The notes beneath the pieces were generated by a model that made no database searches, was not told where the DNA came from, and saw only the letters and a list, made by a program, of their open reading frames with translations. 64,000 nucleotides of DNA from Saccharicrinis sp965230625 (GTDB taxonomy: Bacteria > Bacteroidota > Bacteroidia > Bacteroidales > Marinilabiliaceae). Below are positions 26,501-38,000 of the stretch, piece by piece (positions within the stretch are counted from its first letter, which is position 1; every line of letters begins with the position of its first letter). Made by a program: the position numbers and the translations under genes. The stretch is from contig CBDDLL010000001.1 in the NCBI GenBank assembly GCA_965230625.1, positions 1,674,001 to 1,738,000 of the forward strand, given 5' to 3'.

Positions 26501-29500
26501 GGAGATGGAAGGTTAAAGTATAATGGAAATAACCTAATTACAGGAGATCATACTGAGTTCTGTAATAATAATAATTCTATATTTGAGTATGATGGAGGGA
26601 GCTACACATTGCCAACTGATATAGATATTTATCCCAACCTATATATATCAGGATCGGGAACAAAAACAGGAGGAAATGCAGATGTATTAGTTAAACAATA
26701 TTTATATATCAGCGATGGAACTTTTAATGTAAGTACTTATTCAAATGGAGATATTACTGCACTTAGTGATGTTGTAGTAAATTCTGGATCATTCATATTA
26801 CCTAATAACGTAACTCGGACATTAGATATCGAGGGAAGTATTCACTTTTGGGGTTCAGGAAGTTTTAATGTTGCCACAGGTGGTTCCGCACGTGAACATC
26901 AAATCAATCTTGAAGGAGATTTGGTTCAATCGGATGGTAATATCGATTTATCGGAAACAGCATATGCCAGTTTAAACTTTATAGGTGAAAATTCAGCCAC
27001 CGTTTCGCGAACAGGGTCAGGAACAGTTGATTTTTACAACATAGAAATAGACAAACCAGCAGGGGAGAAAGTACACTTTACAGGAAATTTTAATTTATTA
27101 GGTGATAATACTGGTTACCCTAAGGCATTAGATCTACAATCAGGAGAATGTCATTTAGATAATTCAAATATAAATATTGACTTAACGACAGGAGGTACAG
27201 AATTTCAAATTCCATCAGGTACTATATTGCGTGTAGAAGGAGCCACAGTAAAAACAAGTGGTAATGGAACAGGAATTTGGCTTGATGGTATTTTAATTAT
27301 AGACAATGGAGCAGTAGCAAGGTTTGACGGAGGAAGTGGAACGAACAACAACTATATAGAATACACTTCGTCAGGCGATGCCTACCTGGAGGTATCAAAC
27401 AATGGAGAATTATATGTGGGTAGTCAGGTTAGGAGGTCAGATATATTGGATGTAGGTGTTTTAGACCTTGTTCAAAGCGGTGGAACAATAACATTAGGAA
27501 CGTATAGTACCACAGCAGACTATGCTTCTAATAGAGGGGTGTTGGAATTGTTAGGTGCTGGTAGCTCAATTACCCAAGGACCAGGGGATGTAATTACTTT
27601 TGCCAATAGCAACGGAAGTACTTCTGTTCCATCATTATATTTTGACCCTGAAACATCAACACTGGATGCCAGTTCTGGTTTTACCATCAACTCAGGAAAT
27701 ACTTTTGGAATTTATGCCAACAAAAATGTAAAGAATATAACTGTTTCAGGAGCAGGTACAGATGCAGAGCTGTATGTGTTGCCCATAACAGTAGAAGGAG
27801 ATTTAACCATAAGCTCAGGTACATTTGACTCTAAGAATTTTGATGTTACTTTAAATGGTAACCTTACTAACAATGGTACTTTTACATCAACCAATAATAC
27901 ATGTTATTTTGCAGGATCATCAAGCCAAACCATTTCCGGTTCCGGGACTAATACCTTCTGGAATGTAGAAATGAATTTAGGCAATGATTTAATACTTGGG
28001 GCCGGTGTAACAGTCAGTAATAACTTTGATTTGCTGTCAGGTTCATTGAATACCCAAACATATTATGCTAACATAGAAGGTAACTTGGTAAACAATGGTA
28101 GCACAAGCACTACATCAGGTAATGGAGTAGTGTTGAATGGTACTTCAGACCAACAGGAGATTTCCGGAACAGGATCATTTGCTGTGCTGACTATAAATAA
28201 CAGTAATGGAGTTGTAATGCCAACCCAATCATCAGCGATAAACATTACAAGCCAGTTAACATTAGAGGATGGTGTGTTTGATATTGGCCGAAACTTAATG
28301 GTCCTTTCATCTGCAGCATCGTTTGACCCAGGTACAACTTATGGAGGAAATTATTCCACCTCAAATATGGTGCAAACCAACCTTTCATTTGTAGATGCAG
28401 GGATCGAAAAATACTTTCCGGTAATTGGAGCTTCTACTCCGTTTACATATCCGATTGGTTCATTAGGAAAGTTTACGCCTGTGGTTATGGACATTACATC
28501 CAATGCGGTAGGAACAGGATCAATCAGGGTGAAAGCAGCAGATGAGCCTCATGTATCTGTACCGGTTGCAGATCAGGGAGAAGTTCTACAATACAACTGG
28601 ACGCTGGATGCAGATGGTATTTCGGGTTTTACAGCCGATGTGTCAATGTATTCCTATGATGATGATGCAGTTGGGGATACCGCGGCATATGTTACAGGAA
28701 GGATATTGTTGGGAAGTATCAAATGGAACAGATATGATACTGATTATTTTGAGGGTTATAAAAACGCAACCGATATATCCAAGTTTAAATTTACAAACAC
28801 AGATGATGCCGGTATTGACGGAGATTATACGGCCGGGGGAGCTTTGCCAATACAAGTACAGGCTTTTATTACTGTAGCAGATGGTCCTTGGACAACAACA
28901 ACAACCTGGGCTACATATGACCCGGACAAAAAAGCAACAGGTTTACCGGGTGTGGGAGTTCCAGCAGGTACCGGACCACGTGGAGCTGTAATATATGTTG
29001 ATCATGCCCTTACTATTCCTTCTAACTTTGTTTCATCTTACCGTTCGGTAATCAATTCAACCGGAAGTATTTCAACCGGAAGTACATTTGGGCACAGACT
29101 AGGTGATGTTAGTGGTTCAGGAGAATTAATATTGGAAAGTGGAGATCTACCATCAGGAGTTTATGATGAGTTCTTTTCCTCAGCAGGTGGTACCATCAAC
29201 TATTCGGGAACAAGCAAGGACTATGATATACTTAGTGAAATTACAGGTGTAAACAGCCTAACAATTAGTGGTTCAGGTACGCGTAATTTTGCTAACCTTG
29301 ATCTTCAAATGGAAGGGAACTTTACTATTGAAGGAACAGTTGATGTAGTTAATTTATTTGATAGAACCATCTCGGTAAAAGAAGATATAACCTTTAATGG
29401 AGGGACTTTTGATTCCAGGTATGGGAAATTAACACTTAACGGAACCAGTCTGCAAGAGATATCCGGTACTGTTGATTTAACAGCAGCAAGTGGAGGAGCC

Positions 29501-31744
29501 CTATACGATCTAGAGATCAACAACAGTGGGGGAGTAACGTTAAATAATGATTTAGAAATAACAAATGGATTGACCTTAACATCCGGGATTGTTAACTCAT
29601 CCTCCAGCAATACGCTGACACTGACTAATTCATCCAATAGTTGCGTAACGGGAACCTCGAGCAGTTCATATATTGACGGGCCTGTTAGAAAGAATATCCT
29701 GGCTGGTGACCAATTTGATTTCCCTGTAGGAAATAGTGGAAGATATGGAAATATATTAGTGAGCAATGTTAGTTCCACTGGGACGTGGGAAGCTGAATAT
29801 ACCAACAGCAACCCAACAGGCGGCGGTTATGATGTAAGTGAATTTACGGGAGATGTAGAATACGTAAGCCATAACGAATACTGGAGGGTACAGGCCCCAT
29901 CATCAGGAGAAACAGCCAATTTAGAGTTGCGCTGGGATGCCAGCAGTGGAGTAACCTTGGATGGCAACTTCAGGGTAGTAAGGTGGACGGATTTAGCCAC
30001 CGATGCTTGGTCGGAAGTGAGTATTGGTACAACCACGGGAACATCAAGTAGTGGTACTGCTGATTTACAATCCGATTTAAGCTTTGGTTATGCAACAGGT
30101 AATACTAACCATTACCTAACCTTTGGAACTATTTCGGTACCAGCCTATACGTGGTTAGGGAACAGTTCCGATTGGTTCTTGACCACCAACTGGGCAGGTG
30201 GGGTACTTCCTTCTGGAGCATCTGATATTACAATCAATTCAGCATCCAATAACCCAATTATTGACCCAGCAAAAGCCAGTGGGGTAACCCAGGTGAACAA
30301 TCTTACCGTTGATGCAGGGGCAACCCTGACCATTATGCCAGGTTCTCAGTTTACCGTAAACGGAGATCTTGTAACCAATGATGACAATGGCTTGGTGATC
30401 CAAAATACGAATAGCTTGCCCGCTTCATTTATTGTAAATGGTAGCACTAACGGAAATGTTAAGTTTGAGTGGACCTACGATGCAGGCCGTTACTGGTATA
30501 TTGGTCACTCAATTTCAAATCCGGTAATATCCAGCTATGATAATATCCTGGGCGGTTCAAACGATTATAAATTATACAGGTATGTAAATGGCTGGTCAGA
30601 TATCTCTAAAACAGCCTATGACTTTACAGGCAAACTATTAGAAGGTTATGCAGTTAAGTTTAATGATCAAACTACCATTACGCATGTAGGAAGCTTAAAT
30701 AACGATGCCCAATACATCTGGAAAATAGATTGGGGTTGGAGCTTAATAGCTAATCCATTTCCAAGTTATTTAGACCTATCGGATATAAATCAATGGAATT
30801 TTGGATCAGCACTGTTAACCGTATACACCCGTACTACATTACCAGGAGATATTAGGGGTTATGCGGCATATAACATGGTCAGTAGCGAAGGAGTAAATGG
30901 CGGTTCACAATATGTAGCTCCTGGTCAATGCTTCCATGTTTATAATCCATCAGGTCAATTCAATTTTGAAGTCAATTCAACAACGAAAATCCACACTTCT
31001 GGAGTAGAGTTGAAATCGACAGGAGGTGCCAGGATCAAAGATGATGTAATCCGTTTTGAGATGAATAATGGCATCACTACAGACCAGTCAGTCATTGTAT
31101 TTAGGAACCCTGGGGTATTTGAAATGACACAAAACGATACAGAGAAGCGCATGGAGAATAATGGAGTAGTACCTAATGTTTATTCATTAAAGGGTTCTAA
31201 AAATATAGCCATTAACTTATTGCCAGAAGTAGAAAATGTAGAGTCGGTACAATTGGGTTATAAATTAGGATCGAAAGGTTCAGGAGTTTCTACTTTGCGA
31301 TTTACCAATATTCAGGATTTCCAGCCAGGAATACCAGTATACTTAACCGATCATTTAACAGGAGAGAAGGTAAACCTTAGAGAGGAGTCTGTTTATGAAT
31401 TTATGGCTGAAGCAGGAACCGTAAATGAGCGCTTTGAGATTGTATTTGAAGCGCCAATCTCGACAGATGTTTCAGAAAGAATAAAAGGAAAAGATGGAAT
31501 AGATGTTTATGCATATGCTCATTCAGGAGGAATAACTGTAGTAGAAAACTTGTTGGAAGAAGGTGAGTCAGGAAGCATTAATATAATGGTTACCGATGCA
31601 GCAGGAAAAGTATTCCATAGTTCCGATTATAGGCACAGTGGTAAACATATTATTGCGGAATCATTTACAAAAGGTATTTACTTAGTAGTTATAACAGAAC
31701 CAAGCAAAGGGAGATATACTTATAAAGTAATTGTAAAAGAATAA
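23522..31744 (+). CDS. Giant secreted beta-strand-repeat protein 2 (T9SS type A sorting domain), subfamily A
   Basis: The protein is 2740 residues and the closest relative of the gene 1 product from end to end, with signal peptide MYKILLVSLFFIVSNLAMGQ. W-rich modules start near 21 (GDWSDPDIWTLD), 916 (GGYFDQANTW), 1779 (GPWTTTTTWATYD) and 2209 (SDWFLTTNWAGG). FPIG/YWRV-type modules lie near 772 (FFPIGVDDNGITRYTP), 1642 (YPIGSLGKFTP) and 2069 (FPVGNSGRYG). The T9SS sorting domain starts near 2660 and ends KGIYLVVITEPSKGRYTYKVIVKE. Its middle cassette (about 696-1038) differs sharply from gene 1, and its C-terminal quarter is closer to gene 3 than to gene 1 in places (NSSDWFLTTNW, NTNSLPASFIVNG, SERIKGKDGIDVYA), so it is mosaic. 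A surface adhesin or matrix role is inferred; there is no enzyme domain. Confidence 0.88.
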   Translation: MYKILLVSLFFIVSNLAMGQTTWYTLASGDWSDPDIWTLDPAGAIPVNPSSEYPDAGTDNVVIKSGKVVTVPAAMNLTLGTVKVEGSLDINTSSGHTFDKLRGSGKIFLQGNGYPSVTTDDSNFTTLGRGAGTVVFEGSSNYAINTSYTFCNVEVDMNASKRVRFRQDLQINGNLTVRSGNMQFGNNSSANAASITVEGDINVENGASITVGTGNAVHSLNCNGDIINNGTIQLTNQSQPEYYSTPSNGIVVLTMQGSSNNTFTCNNTTDLYQLVINKGSDMTYVATVSASAQENFRLYGRNNDSGEDTKALYIANGTLKLMGSVFIPTLTEGGSDFVIPTTGQLWLASSGVTVYSTALSNAETSVGGIQGVGVDTGSTGAQSLSVKGKLRITDGLLDTKSHGCVVWDDGNAVVQVEGGNVNAAGLRSAGSSTGVYSYIQSGGNVVMYGNLDGRNMEDYSATFNIKGSDNGFIMSGGTLEIVDGNYVSAEGLDKAFSVESAIGNYSVTGGTVRFKRVSGASANFYVSSTAPLYNVEINADVSGTNVILERGLTIENNLTISANTTLNASNNDVTIGGDFTNNGTYTTGNNTTKFTGTGNSSVNGNITFSAVEIDFDKTTDLVQLESGTIALDDLTISKGILDVGTSDRNLSGNIYIAYGEITGTNALVLNGSSQQTLKGKVGQNPSFGNIKLNNTGSSPEIKLLSDVDAETVIFLRDLEFDLDIYNLEIIGSTYSDSGWDSNRLFITKGESSDGGLTLHVSSGTSGTEIQFFPIGVDDNGITRYTPMQVDASSALSSDGTITVAAVNGYHPTITNQTYALDYYWRVDQSDLDGDQNNVRFEFTHYETINVPNLYDLFVVEYPEGMVFYNNEWTGHDNSVLIGNNTLRFPYASELSLDFTFGVIAGGWLFNYNPAPRTLYSRGVGGYFDQANTWSESSGGPATSDAPTNIDYCIVESGHEVTIRNYTTRASQVQIDGTLIVESGASDHEISIISGDGRLKYNGNNLITGDHTEFCNNNNSIFEYDGGSYTLPTDIDIYPNLYISGSGTKTGGNADVLVKQYLYISDGTFNVSTYSNGDITALSDVVVNSGSFILPNNVTRTLDIEGSIHFWGSGSFNVATGGSAREHQINLEGDLVQSDGNIDLSETAYASLNFIGENSATVSRTGSGTVDFYNIEIDKPAGEKVHFTGNFNLLGDNTGYPKALDLQSGECHLDNSNINIDLTTGGTEFQIPSGTILRVEGATVKTSGNGTGIWLDGILIIDNGAVARFDGGSGTNNNYIEYTSSGDAYLEVSNNGELYVGSQVRRSDILDVGVLDLVQSGGTITLGTYSTTADYASNRGVLELLGAGSSITQGPGDVITFANSNGSTSVPSLYFDPETSTLDASSGFTINSGNTFGIYANKNVKNITVSGAGTDAELYVLPITVEGDLTISSGTFDSKNFDVTLNGNLTNNGTFTSTNNTCYFAGSSSQTISGSGTNTFWNVEMNLGNDLILGAGVTVSNNFDLLSGSLNTQTYYANIEGNLVNNGSTSTTSGNGVVLNGTSDQQEISGTGSFAVLTINNSNGVVMPTQSSAINITSQLTLEDGVFDIGRNLMVLSSAASFDPGTTYGGNYSTSNMVQTNLSFVDAGIEKYFPVIGASTPFTYPIGSLGKFTPVVMDITSNAVGTGSIRVKAADEPHVSVPVADQGEVLQYNWTLDADGISGFTADVSMYSYDDDAVGDTAAYVTGRILLGSIKWNRYDTDYFEGYKNATDISKFKFTNTDDAGIDGDYTAGGALPIQVQAFITVADGPWTTTTTWATYDPDKKATGLPGVGVPAGTGPRGAVIYVDHALTIPSNFVSSYRSVINSTGSISTGSTFGHRLGDVSGSGELILESGDLPSGVYDEFFSSAGGTINYSGTSKDYDILSEITGVNSLTISGSGTRNFANLDLQMEGNFTIEGTVDVVNLFDRTISVKEDITFNGGTFDSRYGKLTLNGTSLQEISGTVDLTAASGGALYDLEINNSGGVTLNNDLEITNGLTLTSGIVNSSSSNTLTLTNSSNSCVTGTSSSSYIDGPVRKNILAGDQFDFPVGNSGRYGNILVSNVSSTGTWEAEYTNSNPTGGGYDVSEFTGDVEYVSHNEYWRVQAPSSGETANLELRWDASSGVTLDGNFRVVRWTDLATDAWSEVSIGTTTGTSSSGTADLQSDLSFGYATGNTNHYLTFGTISVPAYTWLGNSSDWFLTTNWAGGVLPSGASDITINSASNNPIIDPAKASGVTQVNNLTVDAGATLTIMPGSQFTVNGDLVTNDDNGLVIQNTNSLPASFIVNGSTNGNVKFEWTYDAGRYWYIGHSISNPVISSYDNILGGSNDYKLYRYVNGWSDISKTAYDFTGKLLEGYAVKFNDQTTITHVGSLNNDAQYIWKIDWGWSLIANPFPSYLDLSDINQWNFGSALLTVYTRTTLPGDIRGYAAYNMVSSEGVNGGSQYVAPGQCFHVYNPSGQFNFEVNSTTKIHTSGVELKSTGGARIKDDVIRFEMNNGITTDQSVIVFRNPGVFEMTQNDTEKRMENNGVVPNVYSLKGSKNIAINLLPEVENVESVQLGYKLGSKGSGVSTLRFTNIQDFQPGIPVYLTDHLTGEKVNLREESVYEFMAEAGTVNERFEIVFEAPISTDVSERIKGKDGIDVYAYAHSGGITVVENLLEEGESGSINIMVTDAAGKVFHSSDYRHSGKHIIAESFTKGIYLVVITEPSKGRYTYKVIVKE
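25610..26640 (+). other. Diverged internal cassette in giant gene 2
   Basis: Residues about 696-1038 contain FFPIGVDDNGITRYTP ... YYWRVDQ and the W module GGYFDQANTW. The stretch replaces the different cassette at 17100-18215 in gene 1; alignment becomes strong again at YPNLYISGSG on the right and at LSDVD on the left. Confidence 0.6.
29590..31744 (+). repeat. Conserved 3' block of the giant-gene family, copy in gene 2
   Basis: This is near-identical at DNA level to 39720-41876 over long runs (for example around 29880-30440 against 40010-40570) and slightly less so to 21190-23323. Confidence 0.75.
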
Positions 31745-31768
31745 GAGAAACTAATTAATAGTCAACAG

Positions 31769-31807
31769 AAACGAGGGTGATCATTGAGAGATCATCCTCG
31801 TTTTTTT
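31769..31807 (+). terminator. Terminator of giant gene 2
   Basis: AAACGAGGGTGATC / GATCATCCTCGTTT form a 14-bp stem with one G-U pair and a 7-base loop, followed by TTTTTTT. Compared with the gene 1 terminator, two stem positions changed in a compensating way. Confidence 0.92.
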
Positions 31808-32024
31808 GTTTAAAAAAGTTTTTTTGAGAAGTGAAATCTATATAAAAATTATGATCAAATAAAGATAAAATAACATTTATCAGTCAATTAGTTAAAAGAT
31901 TTTAATAACGAAACTATGTTGATACTAACCGTATAAGATCAACTTTAAACCATTTTTGACTTTTTCTCACACACATTGTCAAAAAGATAGATTTTTGAAT
32001 TGACCTAAATTTTAAAGTTAAAAC
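31808..32024 (+). promoter_or_regulatory. Leader region of giant gene 3 with two inverted repeats
   Basis: GTTGAT ... ATCAAC (31918-31923 and 31938-31943) and TTTTTGAC ... GTCAAAAA (31953-31960 and 31978-31985) lie 40-107 bp before the ATG. They could be operator sites or mRNA hairpins. I see no full TAnnTTTG, and the leader does not resemble those of genes 1 and 2. Confidence 0.35.
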
Positions 32025-35000
32025 ATGAAAAAGAAATTTTTCTATTTAGCAGTATTTCTTTGTTTTATAACAAGGATTAGTGCACAGAATGGTCCTGGAG
32101 GTATTGGTAATAAGGATGGTAGTAACGGACAACCACATAATATACTTTGGTTGTATGCCAATAGCTTAGGTTTGACAGATGGAGAAGAAGTAGCCGGATG
32201 GAATGATATTTCTGGCAATGAAAACCATATGGTATCTGCAAGTTCGAATCCAAATTATGTTTCAAATGTTATTAATGGTAACGGTATCGTAAGGTTCGAA
32301 GAAGCTAGCTCTCAATATCTTGATTTTTATTCTGACTTTAATACTTCAGGTATAAATGGTATTGAAGGTTCTACATATTCATTCTTCTGGGTGGCAGCTC
32401 GAAGGGATGTAACAGCAAGAGATCAATATGTATTTGGAGGAACTAGTGCAACTGCAAATAGTAATTTATATTCTGGTTGGGGGTATAGTGGAGGATACGC
32501 ATTAGGTGCAAACCATTGGGGTAATAACTGTTATGCAACAACATATTATACCGATACAAATAATGAATTTGGATTTGTTTCTTGTGTTTTTAATGCTGCA
32601 AGTATTGGGAATACAAGAGAGTTATTCGATGTAGGTACTCTAATTGCAAGTTCAACTAGTAGCAGTCAACTGGGCAATGTAACTGATATGAGACTTGGTT
32701 ATAGAGGGGGAAGTGGAAATAACTACGCAGATATTGATATAGCAGAAGTAATTTTTTATAAAGACAACTTAAATACTGCACAAAGAAGGATAGTAGAAAA
32801 CTACTTAAGCGCAAAGTATGACATTGCGTTTCAAGCTACTTCAAACGATAAATACACCGGACATGATGCAAGTTACATTGATGCTGTAGCAGGAATTGGA
32901 CAGGAATCTGATGGTAATCATCTTGCTGCATATTGTGGAGGTTTATATATTGATTCTAATGGAAATTTAGATAATGGAGAATATTTACTGGTAGGTCATA
33001 ATTCTTCAATTACAAATACAATATCATTAAACGATTTGCCAACAGGAGTTGAAGGAAGATGGTTAAAGGATTGGTACTTTGATCAAACAGGTTCACAAAA
33101 TGTAACCATTAAGTTTGATTTACCTGAGGCTATCGGAGGCTTATATCCGCAGAATATTAATAATTACGTTTTGTTATATAGATCGGGAACAAGCGGAACT
33201 TATTCTGAGGTAATAGCAAGTGTAAATGTAGGAGATGTAGATCAAATTGCATTTGATGTTAATGGAAGTGAGATATTGGATGGTTATTATACTTTAGGAA
33301 CTAAAGATGAGTCAAGTAGTCCATTAAAGGGAGATAATGGAGTAACTTTGTACACATTAGTAAGCGGTGATTGGAATGATTGGGAAACCTGGACATTAGA
33401 TCCTTCCGGAGCATTGCCTAATAATCCTAACCATCTATATCCAAAAGAATTATCAGATAATGTTGTAGTCAAAGGAGGTAAAACAGTTACAATGAATATT
33501 AATAATATTCAATGTGCAACATTAAAAGTGGAGGGTCGTTTGGACTTAGCAGCGACAACAGGTCACAGTTTTGGTGATATTTCAGGTTCTGGTCGAATTT
33601 TATTATCAGCTGATAACTTTCCATCTTATACTGATTGTTCTGGATTTATTGATGAAGGTGAAGATCATGGTACAGTTGTTTTTTATGGAAATAGCAGTTA
33701 CTCATTAAATACAGCTTACACGTTTTATAATATAGAAATAAATATGGATGCTGGTCGTACAGTTACATTATTGGATGATTATACCATAAATGGTAATTTA
33801 ACTGTAACGAGTGGTAACTTAAAAATTAACGACAATTCATCAACTGATCTAATAAACTTAACAGTAAATGGAGATGTTACAATTGCATCTGCCGGGAAAA
33901 TATCAACAGGAACGGGAAATACATATACATATTGGGGAGGTAATCATAGTCAATATCATCAGTTTATAATAAAAGGTGATTTCACTAACAATGGTACTGC
34001 ACAATTTACCAATAGAACAAGTGCCGATTATAGTAATGATGACTATACAGGAGCTACAGAAGTAATATTTAATAGTGATACCAAAGATCAAAAGGTGTTA
34101 TGTAATGGAGCTACAGTTTTTAATCAATTAACTTGTGATAAAGGAACAGATGATACATATATTCTTGATGTATCAGCTAGTGCTGTTGCAAACTTTAATT
34201 TGTATGGTCGAAATAACGAGGCAGTTACAGGGGATAGTGATATTGGTGGAGATAGGGATGGAAATAAAGCTTTGAGGCTTTTAGCTGGAACTTTAAAATT
34301 AGGTAGTAATATTATAATCCCACAATTAGCTGAAGACAATACATTTGAGATTGATGCAGATGCAAGGTTGTGGTTATATGCAAATGCATCTGTAACTGTT
34401 GATAGTGAAGGTTGGGTAGCTGTTTATGGAACATTGCAGTGTTCTGATAATTCGTCATATAATGAAATTACTAATGAAGGAACTATTCTTAGAGGAAGAA
34501 GTAAATTAAATTTCGAAGGTGGTACGCATAACATAAATGCCATACGAACTTCAGTTTGGGGAACAGCCGGAGATCATTTAGGTGCTTATGTTCAATCAGG
34601 AGGTACTGTAAATATTGTAAATGAATCACGTAATAATAGTTATGCAAGTTTTCATTTACCATTTCAATCCAATGTATTTCAAATGTCAGGAGGGACTTTG
34701 AACATTGAAGACCAAGGGAATTCAGGTGTTGGAGATGATTTTGCATTGATTATTAATTCATCAGAGGAGAATTACAATGTAACTGGTGGAACGGTAATTA
34801 TTGATATGATTTATGATGTGGATTATAAAATCAATACACGTGCACCGTTGTATAACTTAATTGTAAGAAATACTAATGGTTCGTCACGTACGTTTTCTAT
34901 TGATGCATTTACAGCTGCTAATGATGATACGGAGACAATTGATCCTGCTCAACCTTTAGTAATTTTGAATGATTTGATTATTGAAGGAGCTAATTCTCCA

Positions 35001-38000
35001 GTGTTTAATACTGATAATGTAGACGTAACAATTGGAGGTGATTTTAGAATTGAGGAAGGAGCTACATATAATTATGGTACTAATACTACTACATTTAATG
35101 GTACTGAGGATGCAGAATTGTATATTGGTTATACAGGTGAGAATGATGGGTACGAACAGCAATTCTATGATTTTGCGGTAAGTAAATCAACAGGTAAATC
35201 ATTAACTATTACAGGGGATACTGAAAAAACTGCACAATTTCAGTTAGATAATGGTTATTCTCACACAAATGCCAAATTAGTAACAATAAATAATAATCTA
35301 ACTATAGAGAGTGGGATATTAAATCAGGGAGAACATTCAATTGGTTTAAATGGACCAATAGAAGTAAAAGCAAATGGGCAATGTGGTGTTTACGAAGAGG
35401 GAACGACACATTTAAATGCCATGATAATGCTCAATGATGCAATAGCTGTTACTAGTCAGGATGGGGCAGTTTTTGGTAATGTTAAAGTAAATCCTAATAA
35501 TAGTGCTGATATTATAACTTTTTCAAGTGATATTTATATTAAAAGGATTTCTTATTTCCAAGGAAGATTGAATTTAGGCTCAAATAATATAAAAGTAGAT
35601 TATTTACATAACGAATTAACTACAAATAATTACGATATATCTTCAGGAAATGCTTACACAGAAATGTTTTATTTCGGTGGAAACTCATCAGATGGAGGAC
35701 TTTCAATTTTAATCACTCAAAATGGTACTTATGGCTTTCCAATTGGAGTAAATGGAAAATATACCCCTGTTGAAATGGAGGTTGAGAACTTTGGTGACAA
35801 TGGTTATGTAACTATTAGTTTGGCTCAGGGAGAATTAAAAACAACGTATTTGCATGGAGGTGATTTATTAAATTATTATTGGAGTGTTAAAAAGAGTGGT
35901 TTTACATCGGTACCTGATGTAAAATTCGACTTTCATTATAATAATTCAGATGTTGTTGGATATGAATCAGGATATTATCCTGGAAGTGTATTAACGACTG
36001 ATCCTTATACAAGATCATTTATTAATGATTTGGGTAGAGTTGATGAGTTTAATAACATTATTACGTATGATGATGGATCAGGAGGTGGTATATCTTTAGT
36101 AGAAGCCAACTACTCGGCGGGAACTTCAAGTCGATTCGTTGGGGCACCTACCATTTATTATTCAACTACTGTTAATAATGGCAATGATACAGACTTTAAC
36201 AACAATGATAATTGGAACCAATCTTCAAGATGGTCAACAGTAGGTCATTATTCAGGAACAAATACAGGATCTTATCCGCATGCGGGAGATATAGCAATAA
36301 TTGGATTTGGATTGGATAATTCAACAGACAATAGTGATGATAATCAAAGATCGCACTGGTTTTATATTGATACAAATATTAGTGCTGCAGCATTAGTGTT
36401 TGCCGATGAAGTTGTTAATGCAAATGGAGATGTTGTACAACGATCAAGTTCTTACAACCCTCAGTTAACTATAGAGGCAGACAATAGCATAAGTGTGAAT
36501 TTTGGTGTAGTTGAAGGTCAGGGAACTTTTAATGTTGAAATTGAATGTAGTTCATGTAGTTCGAATCCAAGTTACTCAGTGCCTCGAGTAGCTAATATTT
36601 ATGGTGATTTTGGTGATTTTGCATTAGACGAACTTTCGCAATTTGATTATGATTTAAGCACAAGTGATAATTCGGCAGTTTATTTACCAACGAATTTTCC
36701 TTCAGAATATCCTAATCTTCATATTAAAGGAAAATCAGGAAATGGTAGAGTGTTAATCTTTCAGGAAGATATTGAAGTGAATAGAGATCTTGTTGTTCGG
36801 GAAGGAGCAACTCTTCGATTAAGTGATTTGGCAGAAGGAGATATTACAGTCGGAAGAAATATTGATCTTACAATAAATTCAGATGGAGATGATATTCAAT
36901 TCCCAAGTTCTGGGCCTGGAAGAACATTATCTGTTGGAGGGGATATTATTATGGATAATAGTGACGATGATATTCTTGTATTGGATAATAATAGTTGGTG
37001 GGATGTTTCAACACATGTTTTAGAGGTAGCTGGTAGTATCCAGGTAAACGAAGGTGATATTGACCTTTATAATGGTACAGGTAATCATGATAATGCGATA
37101 CTTAGATTAACAGGTACAAACGATGGAACTTATACAACCAGTAATCAATTGATGGATTTATATGGGCTTGAAGTGGCTAAAGAAAATGCAAGTTTTTCAT
37201 TGGATAATGATGTTAATTTATTTGGACCAACATCAGGAGTTGGTGTAAATAAATCTATTGATTTGCAAAGTGGTGCGCTTGTTTTTAATCATGTAGATAT
37301 TGATGTTGATCTAACTACAGGAGATGATAACTTTAATATACCATCAGGAGCAACTATCGAAGTTAAAAAAGGTGTTGTCAATGCTTCTGGAGGATCAGGA
37401 ATTGATCTAAGCGGATCAATTGTTTTATCAGGAGGTACATTGGATATGTCGGGAGGTGATAATCCAATAGTTTATTCATCTTCGGGAACAGCAAGTATAG
37501 AAATTTCAGATGGTAATTTATATGTTGGATCACAAATAAGAAGAGGGGAAACAACTTCAGAAGGTATTCTTGCTTTCAATCAGTCAGGAGGTAATGTTGA
37601 AATTGGTCAGGATGCAGCTGGAATTAGTGATAGAGGTGTATTTGAAATCTTAAATTCGGGAAGTTCATTTACACATACTAACGGAAATTTTACACTAGTA
37701 AACGATTTAAGATCAAATCCTACCATAGCTTCTTTATATTTCGATCCGGAAACAATCAATTTAGATGAAGGTACAGCTATTACTTTTGGTAATGCAAGTT
37801 CTACAGCCTTAGGCAATAAGTTTACTATATATGGAGGGCAAGCATTCCAAAATATTAACATTATTAATACAAGTGCAACTAATCCAAAATTGACAAGTAG
37901 TATTGTGCCATTATTTATTAATGAAGATCTAAATATTAGTTCCAACGCTGAGTTTGATGCAAGTGGATTAAACTTAGAGATAAAGGGTGATTTTAATAAT

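Noticed and set aside
29305..29811. A 168-codon open frame on the minus strand inside giant gene 2, with similar frames inside genes 1 (21088-21396) and 3 (39638-39943)
   Set aside because: These mirror a strongly conserved sense region; the similarity among them is explained by the sense gene. They have no plausible protein features.
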